NCBI GenBank assembly: GCA_964606895.1
Contig: CAZSHX010000070.1
Coordinates: 1-26,454, forward strand
Direction: 5' to 3'
Source: CAZSHX01 sp964606895
GTDB taxonomy: Bacteria > Bacteroidota > Ignavibacteria > Kapaibacteriales > UBA2268
DNA: 26,454 nucleotides
Under the pieces are notes generated by a model. It searched no databases, was not told where the DNA came from, and was given only the letters and a program-made list of their open reading frames with translations. Below are positions 1 to 7,563 of this stretch, in pieces (the first letter of the stretch is position 1; each line of letters begins with the position of its first letter). Both the position numbers and the translations under genes were made by a program.

Positions 1-248
1 AAGGTATAACTGATGAATTTTCCATAGTGCCAAATCCGGCGGAAGATTTCATAGAGATTTCTGTAGGGTCAAGGCATGCCTTGAACAACACAGACATCCG
101 CATCTTCAACGTATTTGGGGAAATCCTGAAGAACCTCTCCCCGTCCCTCTCCGAAGGAGAGGGCGTAAGAATAGACGTTTCGGGTTTGCCGTCGGGAGTT
201 TATTTTGTGAGAGTAGGGGATAAAGTTGGGAAATTTGTGAAGATTTGA
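1..248 (+). CDS. C-terminal part of a T9SS-secreted protein (sorting domain), 5' truncated by window edge
   Basis: The reading frame is open from the left edge (first full codon at 3) to the TGA at 246-248, so this is the tail of a longer gene. The GTG at 27 is an internal Val codon. The segment has the layout of a type A T9SS C-terminal sorting domain: a PNPA motif near residue 9, an IFNVFGE strand, a DVSGLPSGVYFVRV segment and a basic terminal GKFVKI. In this family the domain directs the periplasmic protein through the type IX secreton to the cell surface and is then removed. The body of the protein, and so its function, lies outside the window. Odd feature: about 12 residues (SPSLSEGEGVR region) between the FGE strand and the DVSG segment are encoded by a palindromic repeat at 132-171 that also occurs outside genes. 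Confidence 0.85.
   Translation, partial: GITDEFSIVPNPAEDFIEISVGSRHALNNTDIRIFNVFGEILKNLSPSLSEGEGVRIDVSGLPSGVYFVRVGDKVGKFVKI
132..171. repeat. Palindromic repeat inserted in coding sequence, copy 1
   Basis: A 40-bp unit with hairpin arms CCCTCTCC/GGAGAGGG around a short GAA... loop, preceded by CCCCGT and followed by GCGTAAGAA. It matches the intergenic unit at 332-375 apart from the loop and a few bases. Here it is in frame and adds residues to the sorting domain. Confidence 0.8.
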
Positions 249-331
249 AAATATTACTCTTATTTCGTGGCAATAAATAATCTTTATTCTCGTTTATTAC
301 TTTTGTTCGTTCTTTGATATGATAGTTTGTC

Positions 332-375
332 AACCTCACCCCGACCCTCTCCATGCTTGGAGAGGGCGGTAAGAA
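332..375. repeat. Palindromic repeat, copy 2 (intergenic)
   Basis: Same unit as at 132-171: AACCTCACCCCGACCCTCTCC arm, ATGCTT loop, GGAGAGGGCGGTAAGAA arm. The hairpin stem is 8 bp (CCCTCTCC/GGAGAGGG). The end of this copy abuts the start of the 347-bp tandem repeat. Confidence 0.8.
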
Positions 376-526
376 TTTGCATCTTTGCATCTTTTTGAAC
401 CCAAAGATGCAATGGGTTGAATAACGTTATTTGAAATAATATCAATAGGTTAGATGAATATACGATGCATATTCTGCATCATTATTTTGATAATGCAACG
501 CAATTTAGGAAAAATGAAGCGAAAAA

Positions 527-689
527 TTGCTCCAGAGGAGCAAACTGTTTGTAGAAAAATGGGAAATATATTTTCAAAGCTCCGTAGGAGCGACCTGATT
601 TATCACACTGAAATTTTTAGAGACCGCTCCTACGGAGCTTGATGTTTAAAATGTTTTGGTTTTCTACAAACAGGTAGTTCCTACGGAAC
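527..689. repeat. Nested-hairpin element, family A, copy 1
   Basis: Reading left to right: hairpin TTGCTCC-aga-GGAGCAA (527-543); left arm CTGTTTGTAGAAAA (545-558); arm AAGCTCCGTAGGAGCG (577-592), itself a small hairpin; its exact inverse CGCTCCTACGGAGCTT (625-640); right arm TTTTCTACAAACAG (660-673), the exact inverse of 545-558; closing hairpin GTTCC-tac-GGAAC (677-689). The whole could fold as one branched structure in DNA or RNA. No protein is encoded by it convincingly. It resembles paired REP-type elements, but I cannot name a described family. Confidence 0.85.
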
Positions 690-873
690 AAAAGAAAACC
701 TTACCATGGATTATACTCCAAATTGCATCTTTGCATCTTTTCCAGCACAAAGATGCAATGAGGAAAAATTCGTTATTTGATATAATATCAATTGGTTAGA
801 TGAAATATTATTGCAATTTTTACATTATTTTATTTGATGATGCAACGCAATTTAGGAAAAATGAAGCGAAAAA

Positions 874-1038
874 TTGCTCCAGAGGAGCAAACTGTTTGTA
901 GAAAAATGGGAAATATATTTTCAAAGCTCCGTAGGAGCGACCTGATTTATCACACTGAAATTTTTAGAGACCGCTCCTACGGAGCTTGATGTTTAAAATG
1001 TTTTGGTTTTTCTACAAACAGGCTGTTCCTACGGAACA
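874..1038. repeat. Nested-hairpin element, family A, copy 2
   Basis: Second copy of the element at 527-689, shifted by 347 bp: outer hairpin 874-890, left arm 892-905, inner arms 924-939 and 972-987, right arm 1008-1021, closing hairpin TGTTCC-tac-GGAACA (1024-1038). The stems are conserved exactly. The closing hairpin is extended by one pair relative to copy 1. Confidence 0.85.
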
Positions 1039-1342
1039 CAAGAAATCATTCTTTGAAATCAACCAAAATTTGCATCTTTGCATCTTTTTCAGCACAAAGA
1101 TGCAATGGGGAAAAATTCGTTAATTGATATAATATCAACTGGTTAGCTGAAAAATAGTTTGCATCTATTTTAAAAAAATAAAAGAAGCAATTTGATAAAG
1201 ATAAAAAAAAACAGAGAAATTAGGATAAACTAAAAAAATAATTAGGCAAAACAAAAAATAATTTGGATTTGATTATTTTTTTTCTTAGTTTAATCCATAG
1301 AATTTTAAGTAACTCTTGTTTTAATATCTTATGGAGATTTCT

Positions 1343-2668
1343 ATGAAGAACCTACATACATTATGCATTTGCATTATACTGCTTTTTGCCTTGTCAGTTT
1401 GTGCTGACAACCTGCAGGCAAAAGAAAAGCAAAGAATACCGATTTGCCACAAGGGACAACTAATCTGGGTGACACAGGCTGATCTGCCTGCTCATATTGC
1501 CCATGGTGATGTTGCGGCTGTCCTTAATGCGGCAGGAGAATATACATGTCCGCCTTGTCAACCTACAGACAGACCCCCACAAACTTTGTGCCCCGATGGA
1601 ACTCCTCAGAAATGGTTCTGGGATACACAGGACTGTAAATGGGTTGCCAAAGAATGTAAACCATGTAAACCAACGGAGAAACACCCAAGAACATTCTGTC
1701 CGGACGGCACTCCTCAGGAATGGAACTGGGATGCAACAATTTGCCAATGGGTTGCAAAGGATTGCGAACCATGCGAACCAAGAACCCGTCCACCTCATAC
1801 ATTTTGCCCCGACGGTACGCCTCAGACTTGGTTCTGGGATACTCAGTTCTGCAAGTGGGTAGCAAAAGATTGCCCCCCCTGCCAGCCAACTGCAACTAAT
1901 CCTCAACCTGCTCCGTTTGTATGTCCTGATGGAACTGTACAACCTTGGTTCTGGGATATTACATCATGCCAATGGATACATAAGGATTGCGTAGTTCCTT
2001 GCCAACCGTCGGCTACCGATCCGCAACCACTTCCGTTTGTATGCCCTGATGGAACAACACAACCCTGGTTCTGGGATGTTACAGTTTGCCAGTGGATGCA
2101 TAAAGATTGCGTAGTTCCTTGCCAACCTGCTTCAACTGATCCGCAACCTGCTCCGTTTGTATGTCCTGATGGAACAACACAGCCATGGTTCTGGGATGTT
2201 ACCACTTGCCAGTGGATGCATAAAGATTGCGGAGTTCTTTGCCAGCCGGATCCAACAAACCCACAGCCTTCACCAATTGTATGTGCTGATGGAACGATAC
2301 AGCCTTGGTTCTGGGATTTCACCACGTGCAAATGGATGCATAAAGATTGCGGTTCATGCCAGCCACCTGCAGGCTCAACTCCTCCGCAAGCAACTTGCCC
2401 CGACGGAACAGCTCAGACTTTCCACTGGGATGTCACACTTTGCAGATGGGTAGGCGATCCATGCTTATGCGATCCTGCTACAACACCGCATCCGCCATGT
2501 CCTCCGGGAGTAGCAAATTGCTGTTGGGTATGGAGCAGTGTATCATGCAAATGGTTCATAGTTGATTGCAACGGTAACCTCCCTGCGTGCTTCACATTCT
2601 TGCCTGATGGAACTCAGATCAGATGTAACTGCGTATTACCTGATAATTCAGTAATACAGTGCCCATAA
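1343..2668 (+). CDS. Exported Cys/Trp-rich repeat protein, function unknown
   Basis: An exported protein of about 441 residues. The start at 1343 is preferred over the in-frame ATG at 1331 because GGAG (1333-1336) then sits 6 nt upstream and the protein opens directly with a signal peptide (MKNLHTLCICIILLFALSVC). After it comes a CHKG...AHIAHGD segment, a short motif I recognise from Bacteroidota secreted proteins. Residues about 82-408 are eight repeats of 39-43 residues with the pattern CPDGT-Q-WFWD-x3-C-x-W-x3-DC-x2-CQP, plus a ninth degenerate unit. Each repeat has two to four Cys and two to three Trp, suggesting disulfide-stabilised modules. Repeats 4-6 are close at the DNA level (120-bp units). 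No enzymatic motif and no T9SS sorting domain is visible, so it is probably periplasmic or surface-bound by another route. I do not recognise the family. Confidence 0.8.
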   Translation: MKNLHTLCICIILLFALSVCADNLQAKEKQRIPICHKGQLIWVTQADLPAHIAHGDVAAVLNAAGEYTCPPCQPTDRPPQTLCPDGTPQKWFWDTQDCKWVAKECKPCKPTEKHPRTFCPDGTPQEWNWDATICQWVAKDCEPCEPRTRPPHTFCPDGTPQTWFWDTQFCKWVAKDCPPCQPTATNPQPAPFVCPDGTVQPWFWDITSCQWIHKDCVVPCQPSATDPQPLPFVCPDGTTQPWFWDVTVCQWMHKDCVVPCQPASTDPQPAPFVCPDGTTQPWFWDVTTCQWMHKDCGVLCQPDPTNPQPSPIVCADGTIQPWFWDFTTCKWMHKDCGSCQPPAGSTPPQATCPDGTAQTFHWDVTLCRWVGDPCLCDPATTPHPPCPPGVANCCWVWSSVSCKWFIVDCNGNLPACFTFLPDGTQIRCNCVLPDNSVIQCP

Positions 2669-2687
2669 TATTTAAATCCTAAGAATT

Positions 2688-2726
2688 ATCGGCGGCAGGA
2701 ATCAGATTTCAGCCGCCGATTTTTTT
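2688..2726 (+). terminator. Rho-independent terminator of the Cys/Trp repeat gene
   Basis: Stem ATCGGCGGC (2688-2696) pairs with GCCGCCGAT (2712-2720) around a 15-nt loop and runs into seven T (2720-2726). It lies 20 nt after the stop codon at 2668. Confidence 0.9.
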
Positions 2727-2738
2727 GAAAAGCAAAGC

Positions 2739-3356
2739 TTAAAGAACCCAGCCAGCTCTTCCACGAGTCAGAGATGTGATTTGAGAAGTGAATTGTTCGA
2801 TAAGTGAAATTCTTACAAACGCAATAATTTCGATGGAATCGTGATAATTTTCAGAAAAAGTGACGGCATACTCGTCAACCAGCTTTTTCACTGCCGATAA
2901 ATCTTCATAAGTACAGAAAACTTTAACCTGAGAAGTTTTATAGATGTTTTTCCTGATACTCTGCTCAAGAGCAAGATTCGCAGATTCGGAATAAGCTCTG
3001 GCAAGTCCGCCCACGCCCAGCTTTGTTCCGCCGAAATACCTTGTAACGATAACAATCACATCACTCAAATCGTGCTTGTTGATAATAAAAAGAATCGGCT
3101 TCCCTGCAGAACCTGAGGGTTCACCATCGTCAGCGGCACGAAAGATTAATCCGTCGGAACCAATCCTATAGGCAAAGCAATTGTGAGTGGCATCATGAAA
3201 TTCAGCCCTTACTGTGTCCAGAAAGGCTGTAGCTTCGTCTTTTGATGTTACATGACTTGCAGTTGCAATGAATCTTGAGCCTTTAACTTTGATTTCAGCA
3301 CGGCTTGAATCTTCGATTGTATAATAAATATCGGTATTTTTCGACATTGAATCCAT
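2739..3356 (-). CDS. yigZ: YigZ/IMPACT family protein
   Basis: 205 residues, the normal length of the bacterial YigZ (UPF0029/IMPACT) family. The first ~115 residues carry the family signature: KGSRFIA, DATHNCFAYRIG, DDGEPSGSAGKPIL and VTRYFGGTKLGVGGLARAY. The remaining ~90 residues match the small ferredoxin-like second domain (DUF1949 type). The cytosolic family is linked to translation or ribosome-associated regulation by homology with eukaryotic IMPACT, which binds GCN1; the bacterial biochemical role is not settled. The start at 3356 and an in-frame ATG at 3347 are both possible. The gene is divergent from bshA with only 24 bp between the starts, so the two promoters must overlap the other gene's 5' end. 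Confidence 0.92.
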   Translation of the reverse strand: MDSMSKNTDIYYTIEDSSRAEIKVKGSRFIATASHVTSKDEATAFLDTVRAEFHDATHNCFAYRIGSDGLIFRAADDGEPSGSAGKPILFIINKHDLSDVIVIVTRYFGGTKLGVGGLARAYSESANLALEQSIRKNIYKTSQVKVFCTYEDLSAVKKLVDEYAVTFSENYHDSIEIIAFVRISLIEQFTSQITSLTRGRAGWVL

Positions 3357-3380
3357 TATAAACTAACTTGCGAAATAGTA

Positions 3381-4502
3381 ATGAAAATTGGAATGGTCTG
3401 CTACCCAACTTATGGCGGCAGTGGAATTGTGGCAACAGAACTCGGCCACGAACTTGCAAAATCCGGAAATGAAGTTCACTTCATAAGCTATGCTTCTCCA
3501 ACCCGTCTTGACAGGTTTCAGGAAGGTATCTACTATCATGCTGTTGAATTTCCTCATTATCCTATTTTTGAATTCCATTTATATTCTCTTGCACTAACCG
3601 GCAAGATTATAGACGTTGTGAAATATGAAAAAATTGATATTCTCCATGTGCATTATGCAATTCCTCATGCGGTGAGTGGATTTCTTGCTAAAGATATCGT
3701 CAAAGGATTTGCAGACTTGAAGGTGGTAACGACATTGCACGGAACTGATATAACACTGGTTGGACTCGAACCGACTTTTCTGCCTATTGTCAAATACTCC
3801 CTCGAAAAATCTGATGCTGTGACGGCAGTTTCGAGTTATCTGGCAGAAAAAACCAATCAGAATTTCAATCCGGGCAAAAAAATCGAAGTCATCCCAAATT
3901 TTATAGATACTAATCATTATATTAGGACTGATACCTGCGGCTTAAGAAAGCAGATGGCACCGAACGGAGAAAGGTTGTTGATTCATATTTCTAATTTCCG
4001 TCAGGTGAAACGAGTACCAGATACGATTAAAATACTTGCTGAAGTATTGAAAAAAGTACCGGCAAAATTACTTTTAGTCGGCGATGGTCCTGACCGCAAT
4101 GAATGCGAAAAGCTTGCACGCGAACTTGGAATTTCAGACAAAGTAAAGTTTTTGGGTATGCAAACATCATTTATCGAACTACTTTCAATTTCAGATATAT
4201 TTCTTTTGCCAAGTCAGTCCGAAAGCTTCGGACTTTCAGCACTTGAAGCAATGAGTTGTGGCGTTCCGGTTGTTGCATCAAATATAGGTGGTATCCCGGA
4301 AGTTATCGAACACGGTGAATGCGGATATGTTGCAGAACTTGGTGATACAGAAAGAATGTCGAAATATGTTGTTGATTTGCTTGAAAATCCCAAAAAATGG
4401 CAAATGTTTTCTGATAGCGCAAGAAAACGAGCTATCGAAAAATTTGAAAGTTCAATTATTGTTCCAAAATATATGAGCCTGTATGAAGAACTCCTCGGTT
4501 AG
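3381..4502 (+). CDS. bshA: N-acetyl-alpha-D-glucosaminyl L-malate synthase BshA
   Basis: A GT4-family glycosyltransferase of 373 residues, the expected length for BshA, which transfers GlcNAc from UDP-GlcNAc to L-malate in the first step of bacillithiol synthesis in the cytosol. The N-terminal GT-B domain has the BshA-like MVCYPTYGGSGIVATELG opening (residues 5-22), HVHYAIPHA (89-97) and TLHGTDITLVG (118-128). The C-terminal domain has the E-x7-E nucleotide-sugar motif (Glu281 and Glu289 in SESFGLSALEAMSCG) and GGIPEVIEHG. The later pathway genes bshB and bshC are not in the window. The last 20 bases overlap the next gene, suggesting co-transcription and coupled translation. Confidence 0.92.
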   Translation: MKIGMVCYPTYGGSGIVATELGHELAKSGNEVHFISYASPTRLDRFQEGIYYHAVEFPHYPIFEFHLYSLALTGKIIDVVKYEKIDILHVHYAIPHAVSGFLAKDIVKGFADLKVVTTLHGTDITLVGLEPTFLPIVKYSLEKSDAVTAVSSYLAEKTNQNFNPGKKIEVIPNFIDTNHYIRTDTCGLRKQMAPNGERLLIHISNFRQVKRVPDTIKILAEVLKKVPAKLLLVGDGPDRNECEKLARELGISDKVKFLGMQTSFIELLSISDIFLLPSQSESFGLSALEAMSCGVPVVASNIGGIPEVIEHGECGYVAELGDTERMSKYVVDLLENPKKWQMFSDSARKRAIEKFESSIIVPKYMSLYEELLG

Positions 4503-5490
4503 CATTTTAGAAAATGCTGAAAAAATTGTTGTTGTCCGTACTGACAGGCTTGGGGATATGGTTCTGACACTTCCGCTTTGCAGAGTTCTAAAAGAAAATT
4601 ATCCTAATGCTGAAATTAATTTGATAGCAAGAACTTATGTAGCTCCATTGGTTGAAAATTTAAATTGTTTTGACAAAATTTATTATACCGACAGATATGC
4701 CGACGGAATTTTTGATATATTTAAATTGAAACAGTTTGATGCGGCATTTTTTCCTCGTCCCAGATTCGATGAAGTTCGTCAGGCTTCCAAAAACGGAGTG
4801 AAACTTAGAATAGGATCGGCTTACCGATGGTATTCTGTACTTTTCAATCACAAAGTGAAAGACCACAGGAAAAAATCAGATTTCCATGAAGCGGAATATA
4901 ATGTCAGAATGCTTGAATCTGTTTTGGGGAAATCGCTGAAAACTGAATTAGTTTCACCTTTAATTTCTGATGGAGTATCGAAATTTGTTAATAATTTGAT
5001 GGGGCAATATGGATTGATTGAAAATCAATTTATCATAATTCATCCAGGTTCCGGAGGTTCATCAAGGGAATTGCCACCGGAAAATTTTGGAGCAATTGCA
5101 AAATTCCTTTCGGAAGAAACAAAATATCGGGTAGTCATAACAGGCTCAGAAAGTGAATCTGTTAATTGTGTACTTGTTGAAGCTTCTGCTCCTGATTCTG
5201 TTAATCTTTGCGGAAAGTTATCACTTGAGAACTTAATCGGGCTAATTTCGAAAAGCAAAACACTGATTGCTAATTCAACCGGAGTTATTCATATTGGTTC
5301 GGCACTTGGAAAAAAGGTAATCGGATTTTATCCGAATACTCCGCATTTAAGTCAAAAAAGGTGGGGACCATTCATTCAGGGTGCATTAGTTTTCAATCCG
5401 CCTTTTACTGAAAATAAAAAAATGATAGATGATATGAGCCTAATTGATATTGAAGATGTTATCCATAAAATTAATGATCATCTACTATAA
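4483..5490 (+). CDS. Glycosyltransferase family 9 (ADP-heptose:LPS heptosyltransferase-like)
   Basis: 335 residues with the GT9/WaaF layout: an N-terminal domain opening with VVVRTDRLGDMVLTLPL (17-32), and a C-terminal domain with IIHPGSGGSSRELPPENF (185-202), VVITGSESE (217-225) and the donor-site segment ANSTGVIHIGSALGK (263-277). Family members add heptose or related sugars to the LPS inner core at the cytosolic face of the inner membrane; the exact sugar cannot be read from sequence. It starts inside the 3' end of bshA (20-nt overlap) in another frame, so translation is likely coupled although the two pathways are unrelated. The ATG at 4483 is the only start that keeps the N-terminal strand complete. 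Confidence 0.88.
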   Translation: MKNSSVSILENAEKIVVVRTDRLGDMVLTLPLCRVLKENYPNAEINLIARTYVAPLVENLNCFDKIYYTDRYADGIFDIFKLKQFDAAFFPRPRFDEVRQASKNGVKLRIGSAYRWYSVLFNHKVKDHRKKSDFHEAEYNVRMLESVLGKSLKTELVSPLISDGVSKFVNNLMGQYGLIENQFIIIHPGSGGSSRELPPENFGAIAKFLSEETKYRVVITGSESESVNCVLVEASAPDSVNLCGKLSLENLIGLISKSKTLIANSTGVIHIGSALGKKVIGFYPNTPHLSQKRWGPFIQGALVFNPPFTENKKMIDDMSLIDIEDVIHKINDHLL

Positions 5491-5491
5491 T

Positions 5492-5524
5492 TTACTATAA
5501 TATAGTAATATATCCCATTTTTTT
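5492..5524 (+). terminator. Possible weak terminator after the GT9 gene
   Basis: TTACTATA (5492-5499) and TATAGTAA (5501-5508) form an AT-only 8-bp inverted repeat, followed after 9 nt by a T run (5518-5524). The stem is weak and the gap to the T run is long, so this is tentative. Confidence 0.25.
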
Positions 5525-5592
5525 CTTAATATTGCTCTTTCGTTATCGTCAATAACCAATTACATTTAATAAATATTCAGGATTTAAAACCG

Positions 5593-7104
5593 ATGGAAGA
5601 ATTTCAAAGCACTGACCTTGTTCAGCGAAGACTTGAAGAACTTACTCTGCTGGAGCAGGCAGGAATTAACGCATACCCGACTTCATTCAACAAAACTCAT
5701 TCTGCTCATGAAATATTAACAAATTTTTCAGATGATGAACCCGAAAAACTTTCTGAGGTTACCGTTGCCGGAAGAATTATGAGTATTCGCAGAATGGGTA
5801 AAGCAAGCTTTTGCCATATTCTGGATCAATCAGGCAAAATTCAGATTTATCTGAAACGCGACGATATGCCCGAAATGTACGAGCATACTAAATTGCTTGA
5901 TATCGGTGATTTTATCGGTATCTCCGGCTATGCTTTCCGAACCAGAACCGGTGAAGTTTCAGTTCATACCAGAACTCTGACTATTCTTTGCAAATCTTTG
6001 AAACCTCTTCCTGTTGCCAAGGAAGAAACCGACGAAGAAGGTAATAAAATTGTTCATGATGCTTTTGCTGACAAAGAACTTCGCTACAGAAGAAGATACA
6101 TGGATTTGGTTGTTAATCCTCAGATTAAAGAAACTTTCCTCAAACGTTCAAAAATCATCTATACTATCAGGGAATATTTTGCTCAGCACAACTGGCTTGA
6201 AGTCGAAACACCGATATTACAGCCCATTTACGGCGGAGCAACTGCACGTCCGTTTATGACTCACCACAACGCACTCGATATTGATTTATATTTGAGAATA
6301 GCTGTTGAACTTTACCTAAAAAGACTTATAGTCGGTGGTTTCGAAGGAGTTTATGAAATCGGCAAGAATTTCAGAAATGAAGGCATGGATAAAATGCACA
6401 ATCCGGAATTTACTATGCTTGAAATTTATGTCGCATACAAAGATTATATCTGGATGATGGAGATGACTGAAAACCTTATTAATCATGTAACCAATAAAGT
6501 TAACGGCACAGAAACAATAAGCATTGGAGACACTGAAATCAGCCTTGCACTTCCTTTCCGCAGAGCAAAAATGTTTGATCTGCTAACAGAATTCACCGGG
6601 AAAAATCTTAGAAGTCGTTCCAGAGAAGAATTATTGGACATTGCAAAAGAAATCGAAGTTCCGATTGACCCAAAAGCAAGTACAATGAAAATAATAGATG
6701 AGATATTCTCCGTCAAGGTTCAGCCAAATCTCATTCAGCCGACTTTTATTATTGACTATCCTGTCGAAATGTCTCCACTTGCAAAAAAACACAGCACTGA
6801 AGAAGGTTTGGTAGAAAGATTTGAATTATTTATTAATGGTTCTGAAGTTGCAAACGCATTTTCTGAATTGAATGACCCCCGCGACCAGAGAAAAAGACTC
6901 GAAGAGCAAGCATTAATCAGAGCTGATGGTGACGAAGAAGCTATGGTTGTTGATGAAGATTTCCTTTTGGCACTTGAAGTCGGCTTACCGCCAACTGCAG
7001 GTTTGGGGATTGGAATTGATAGATTAGTGATGATGCTGACAGGTGAGAAATCAATCAGGGACGTTTTGTTCTTCCCGCAGATGAGACCTGAAAAGAATAT
7101 TTAG
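5593..7104 (+). CDS. lysS: Lysyl-tRNA synthetase, class II
   Basis: 503 residues, the normal length for bacterial class II LysRS, which charges tRNA-Lys in the cytosol. The N-terminal OB-fold anticodon-binding domain is at about 55-135 (VAGRIMSIRRMGKASFCHIL). The catalytic domain shows motif 1 (VETPILQPIYGGATARPF, ~204-221), motif 2 (FRNEGMDKMHNPEFTMLEIY, 260-279) and motif 3 (GLGIGIDRLVMMLTG, near residue 477), all intact. It heads a close-packed run with four downstream genes (17 nt to the next). The start is supported by the family's usual N-terminal helix. The upstream ~100 bp should hold the promoter, but no clear consensus was found. Confidence 0.97.
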   Translation: MEEFQSTDLVQRRLEELTLLEQAGINAYPTSFNKTHSAHEILTNFSDDEPEKLSEVTVAGRIMSIRRMGKASFCHILDQSGKIQIYLKRDDMPEMYEHTKLLDIGDFIGISGYAFRTRTGEVSVHTRTLTILCKSLKPLPVAKEETDEEGNKIVHDAFADKELRYRRRYMDLVVNPQIKETFLKRSKIIYTIREYFAQHNWLEVETPILQPIYGGATARPFMTHHNALDIDLYLRIAVELYLKRLIVGGFEGVYEIGKNFRNEGMDKMHNPEFTMLEIYVAYKDYIWMMEMTENLINHVTNKVNGTETISIGDTEISLALPFRRAKMFDLLTEFTGKNLRSRSREELLDIAKEIEVPIDPKASTMKIIDEIFSVKVQPNLIQPTFIIDYPVEMSPLAKKHSTEEGLVERFELFINGSEVANAFSELNDPRDQRKRLEEQALIRADGDEEAMVVDEDFLLALEVGLPPTAGLGIGIDRLVMMLTGEKSIRDVLFFPQMRPEKNI

Positions 7105-7121
7105 CAAGGATGTGAAAATCA

Positions 7122-7559
7122 GTGATAAAAAGATTATATTATAACTTCTTTTACCATGTTTTCAATTCCTTAAGATTTGAAAGAAACAGGGATGGAAGAG
7201 CTTATGCTTCTTCCTTCCTTATTTCATTATTTGAATCTTTCAACATCGCATCATTTGTATATCTCTGGAAAGTATCAAACAAAGTTGAGTTCAATTTCAA
7301 AATTATTTTCATTTTTACTTTTGTTTTGATTTCTTTGTTCAATTTGTTCATTTTTAACAAAAATAGAAAGTACGAGAAAATAATTTCCGGTTTGAAAGAA
7401 ATGGAAAGCAAAAATAAATCTGTCCGTTTTTTAAGTTATTCTTCTATATTTTTATATTTTTTAATTTCATTCTTGTTTCTCGCATTTGCTGTTTTGATGG
7501 ATGCTGTTGTTGGAGATTTTAGAATAGTTTTACAATACCTTGAACAAAAATTCTTTTAA
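7122..7559 (+). CDS. Small membrane protein of unknown function (about 3 TM)
   Basis: 145 residues starting at GTG 7122, 17 nt after lysS. The N-terminus is basic and aromatic (IKRLYYNFFYHVF). Three hydrophobic segments are visible: about residues 28-50, 56-79 and 100-125. A lysine-rich loop (NKNRKYEKIISGLKEMESKNK) separates the second and third. I recognise the general look of small Bacteroidota inner-membrane proteins, but no named family and no catalytic motif. Its position between lysS and a possible membrane-bound regulator plus a site-2 protease suggests a role linked to those membrane proteins; this is inference. It ends 4 nt before the ATG of the next gene. Confidence 0.7.
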   Translation: MIKRLYYNFFYHVFNSLRFERNRDGRAYASSFLISLFESFNIASFVYLWKVSNKVEFNFKIIFIFTFVLISLFNLFIFNKNRKYEKIISGLKEMESKNKSVRFLSYSSIFLYFLISFLFLAFAVLMDAVVGDFRIVLQYLEQKFF

Positions 7560-7563
7560 TAAC

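Larger units (their letters stand above)
374..1150. repeat. Tandem repeat, ~347-bp period, 2 full units plus a partial third
   Basis: Units begin with TTGCATCTTTGCATCTTT at about 377, 723 and 1070. Each start contains a direct repeat (GCATCTTT twice) and a downstream inverted copy AAAGATGCAA (403-412 in unit 1), then a variable AT-rich stretch, then a long nested-hairpin block starting ATGCAACGCAATTTAGG at 493 and 840. That block is base-for-base identical between units 1 and 2 over about 165 bp, except for one extra T near 1011, while the flanking part of each unit is clearly diverged. The third unit stops after about 80 bp. Confidence 0.9.
249..1342. other. Gene-free repeat-rich intergenic region
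   Basis: No credible gene is visible on either strand. The first part (249-375) carries the second copy of the CCCTCTCC palindrome. 374-1150 is a tandem repeat of about 347 bp (two full units and the start of a third). 1150-1320 is very A/T-rich (long A and T runs) and should contain the promoter of the following repeat-protein gene, but I could not identify a convincing consensus there. Confidence 0.8.

Noticed and set aside
106..390. 94-codon minus-strand open frame
   Set aside because: It overlaps the sorting-domain gene and two palindromic repeats on the opposite strand; composition is unlike a protein.
454..642. 62-codon plus-strand open frame ending LRRSDLIYHTEIFRDRSYGA
   Set aside because: It lies wholly within the tandem nested-hairpin repeat and its C-terminal residues are a translation of the palindrome arms; an equivalent shorter frame occurs in the second unit. 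No ribosome-binding site or signal.
374..1150. CRISPR array
   Set aside because: The repeat unit is ~347 bp and contains the whole hairpin element; there are no short regular repeats with unique spacers and no cas genes.
1460..2331. Several antisense open frames of 110-160 codons over the Cys/Trp repeat gene
   Set aside because: They arise from the 120-bp internal repeats read on the other strand; the sense frame has a signal peptide, regular repeats and a terminator.
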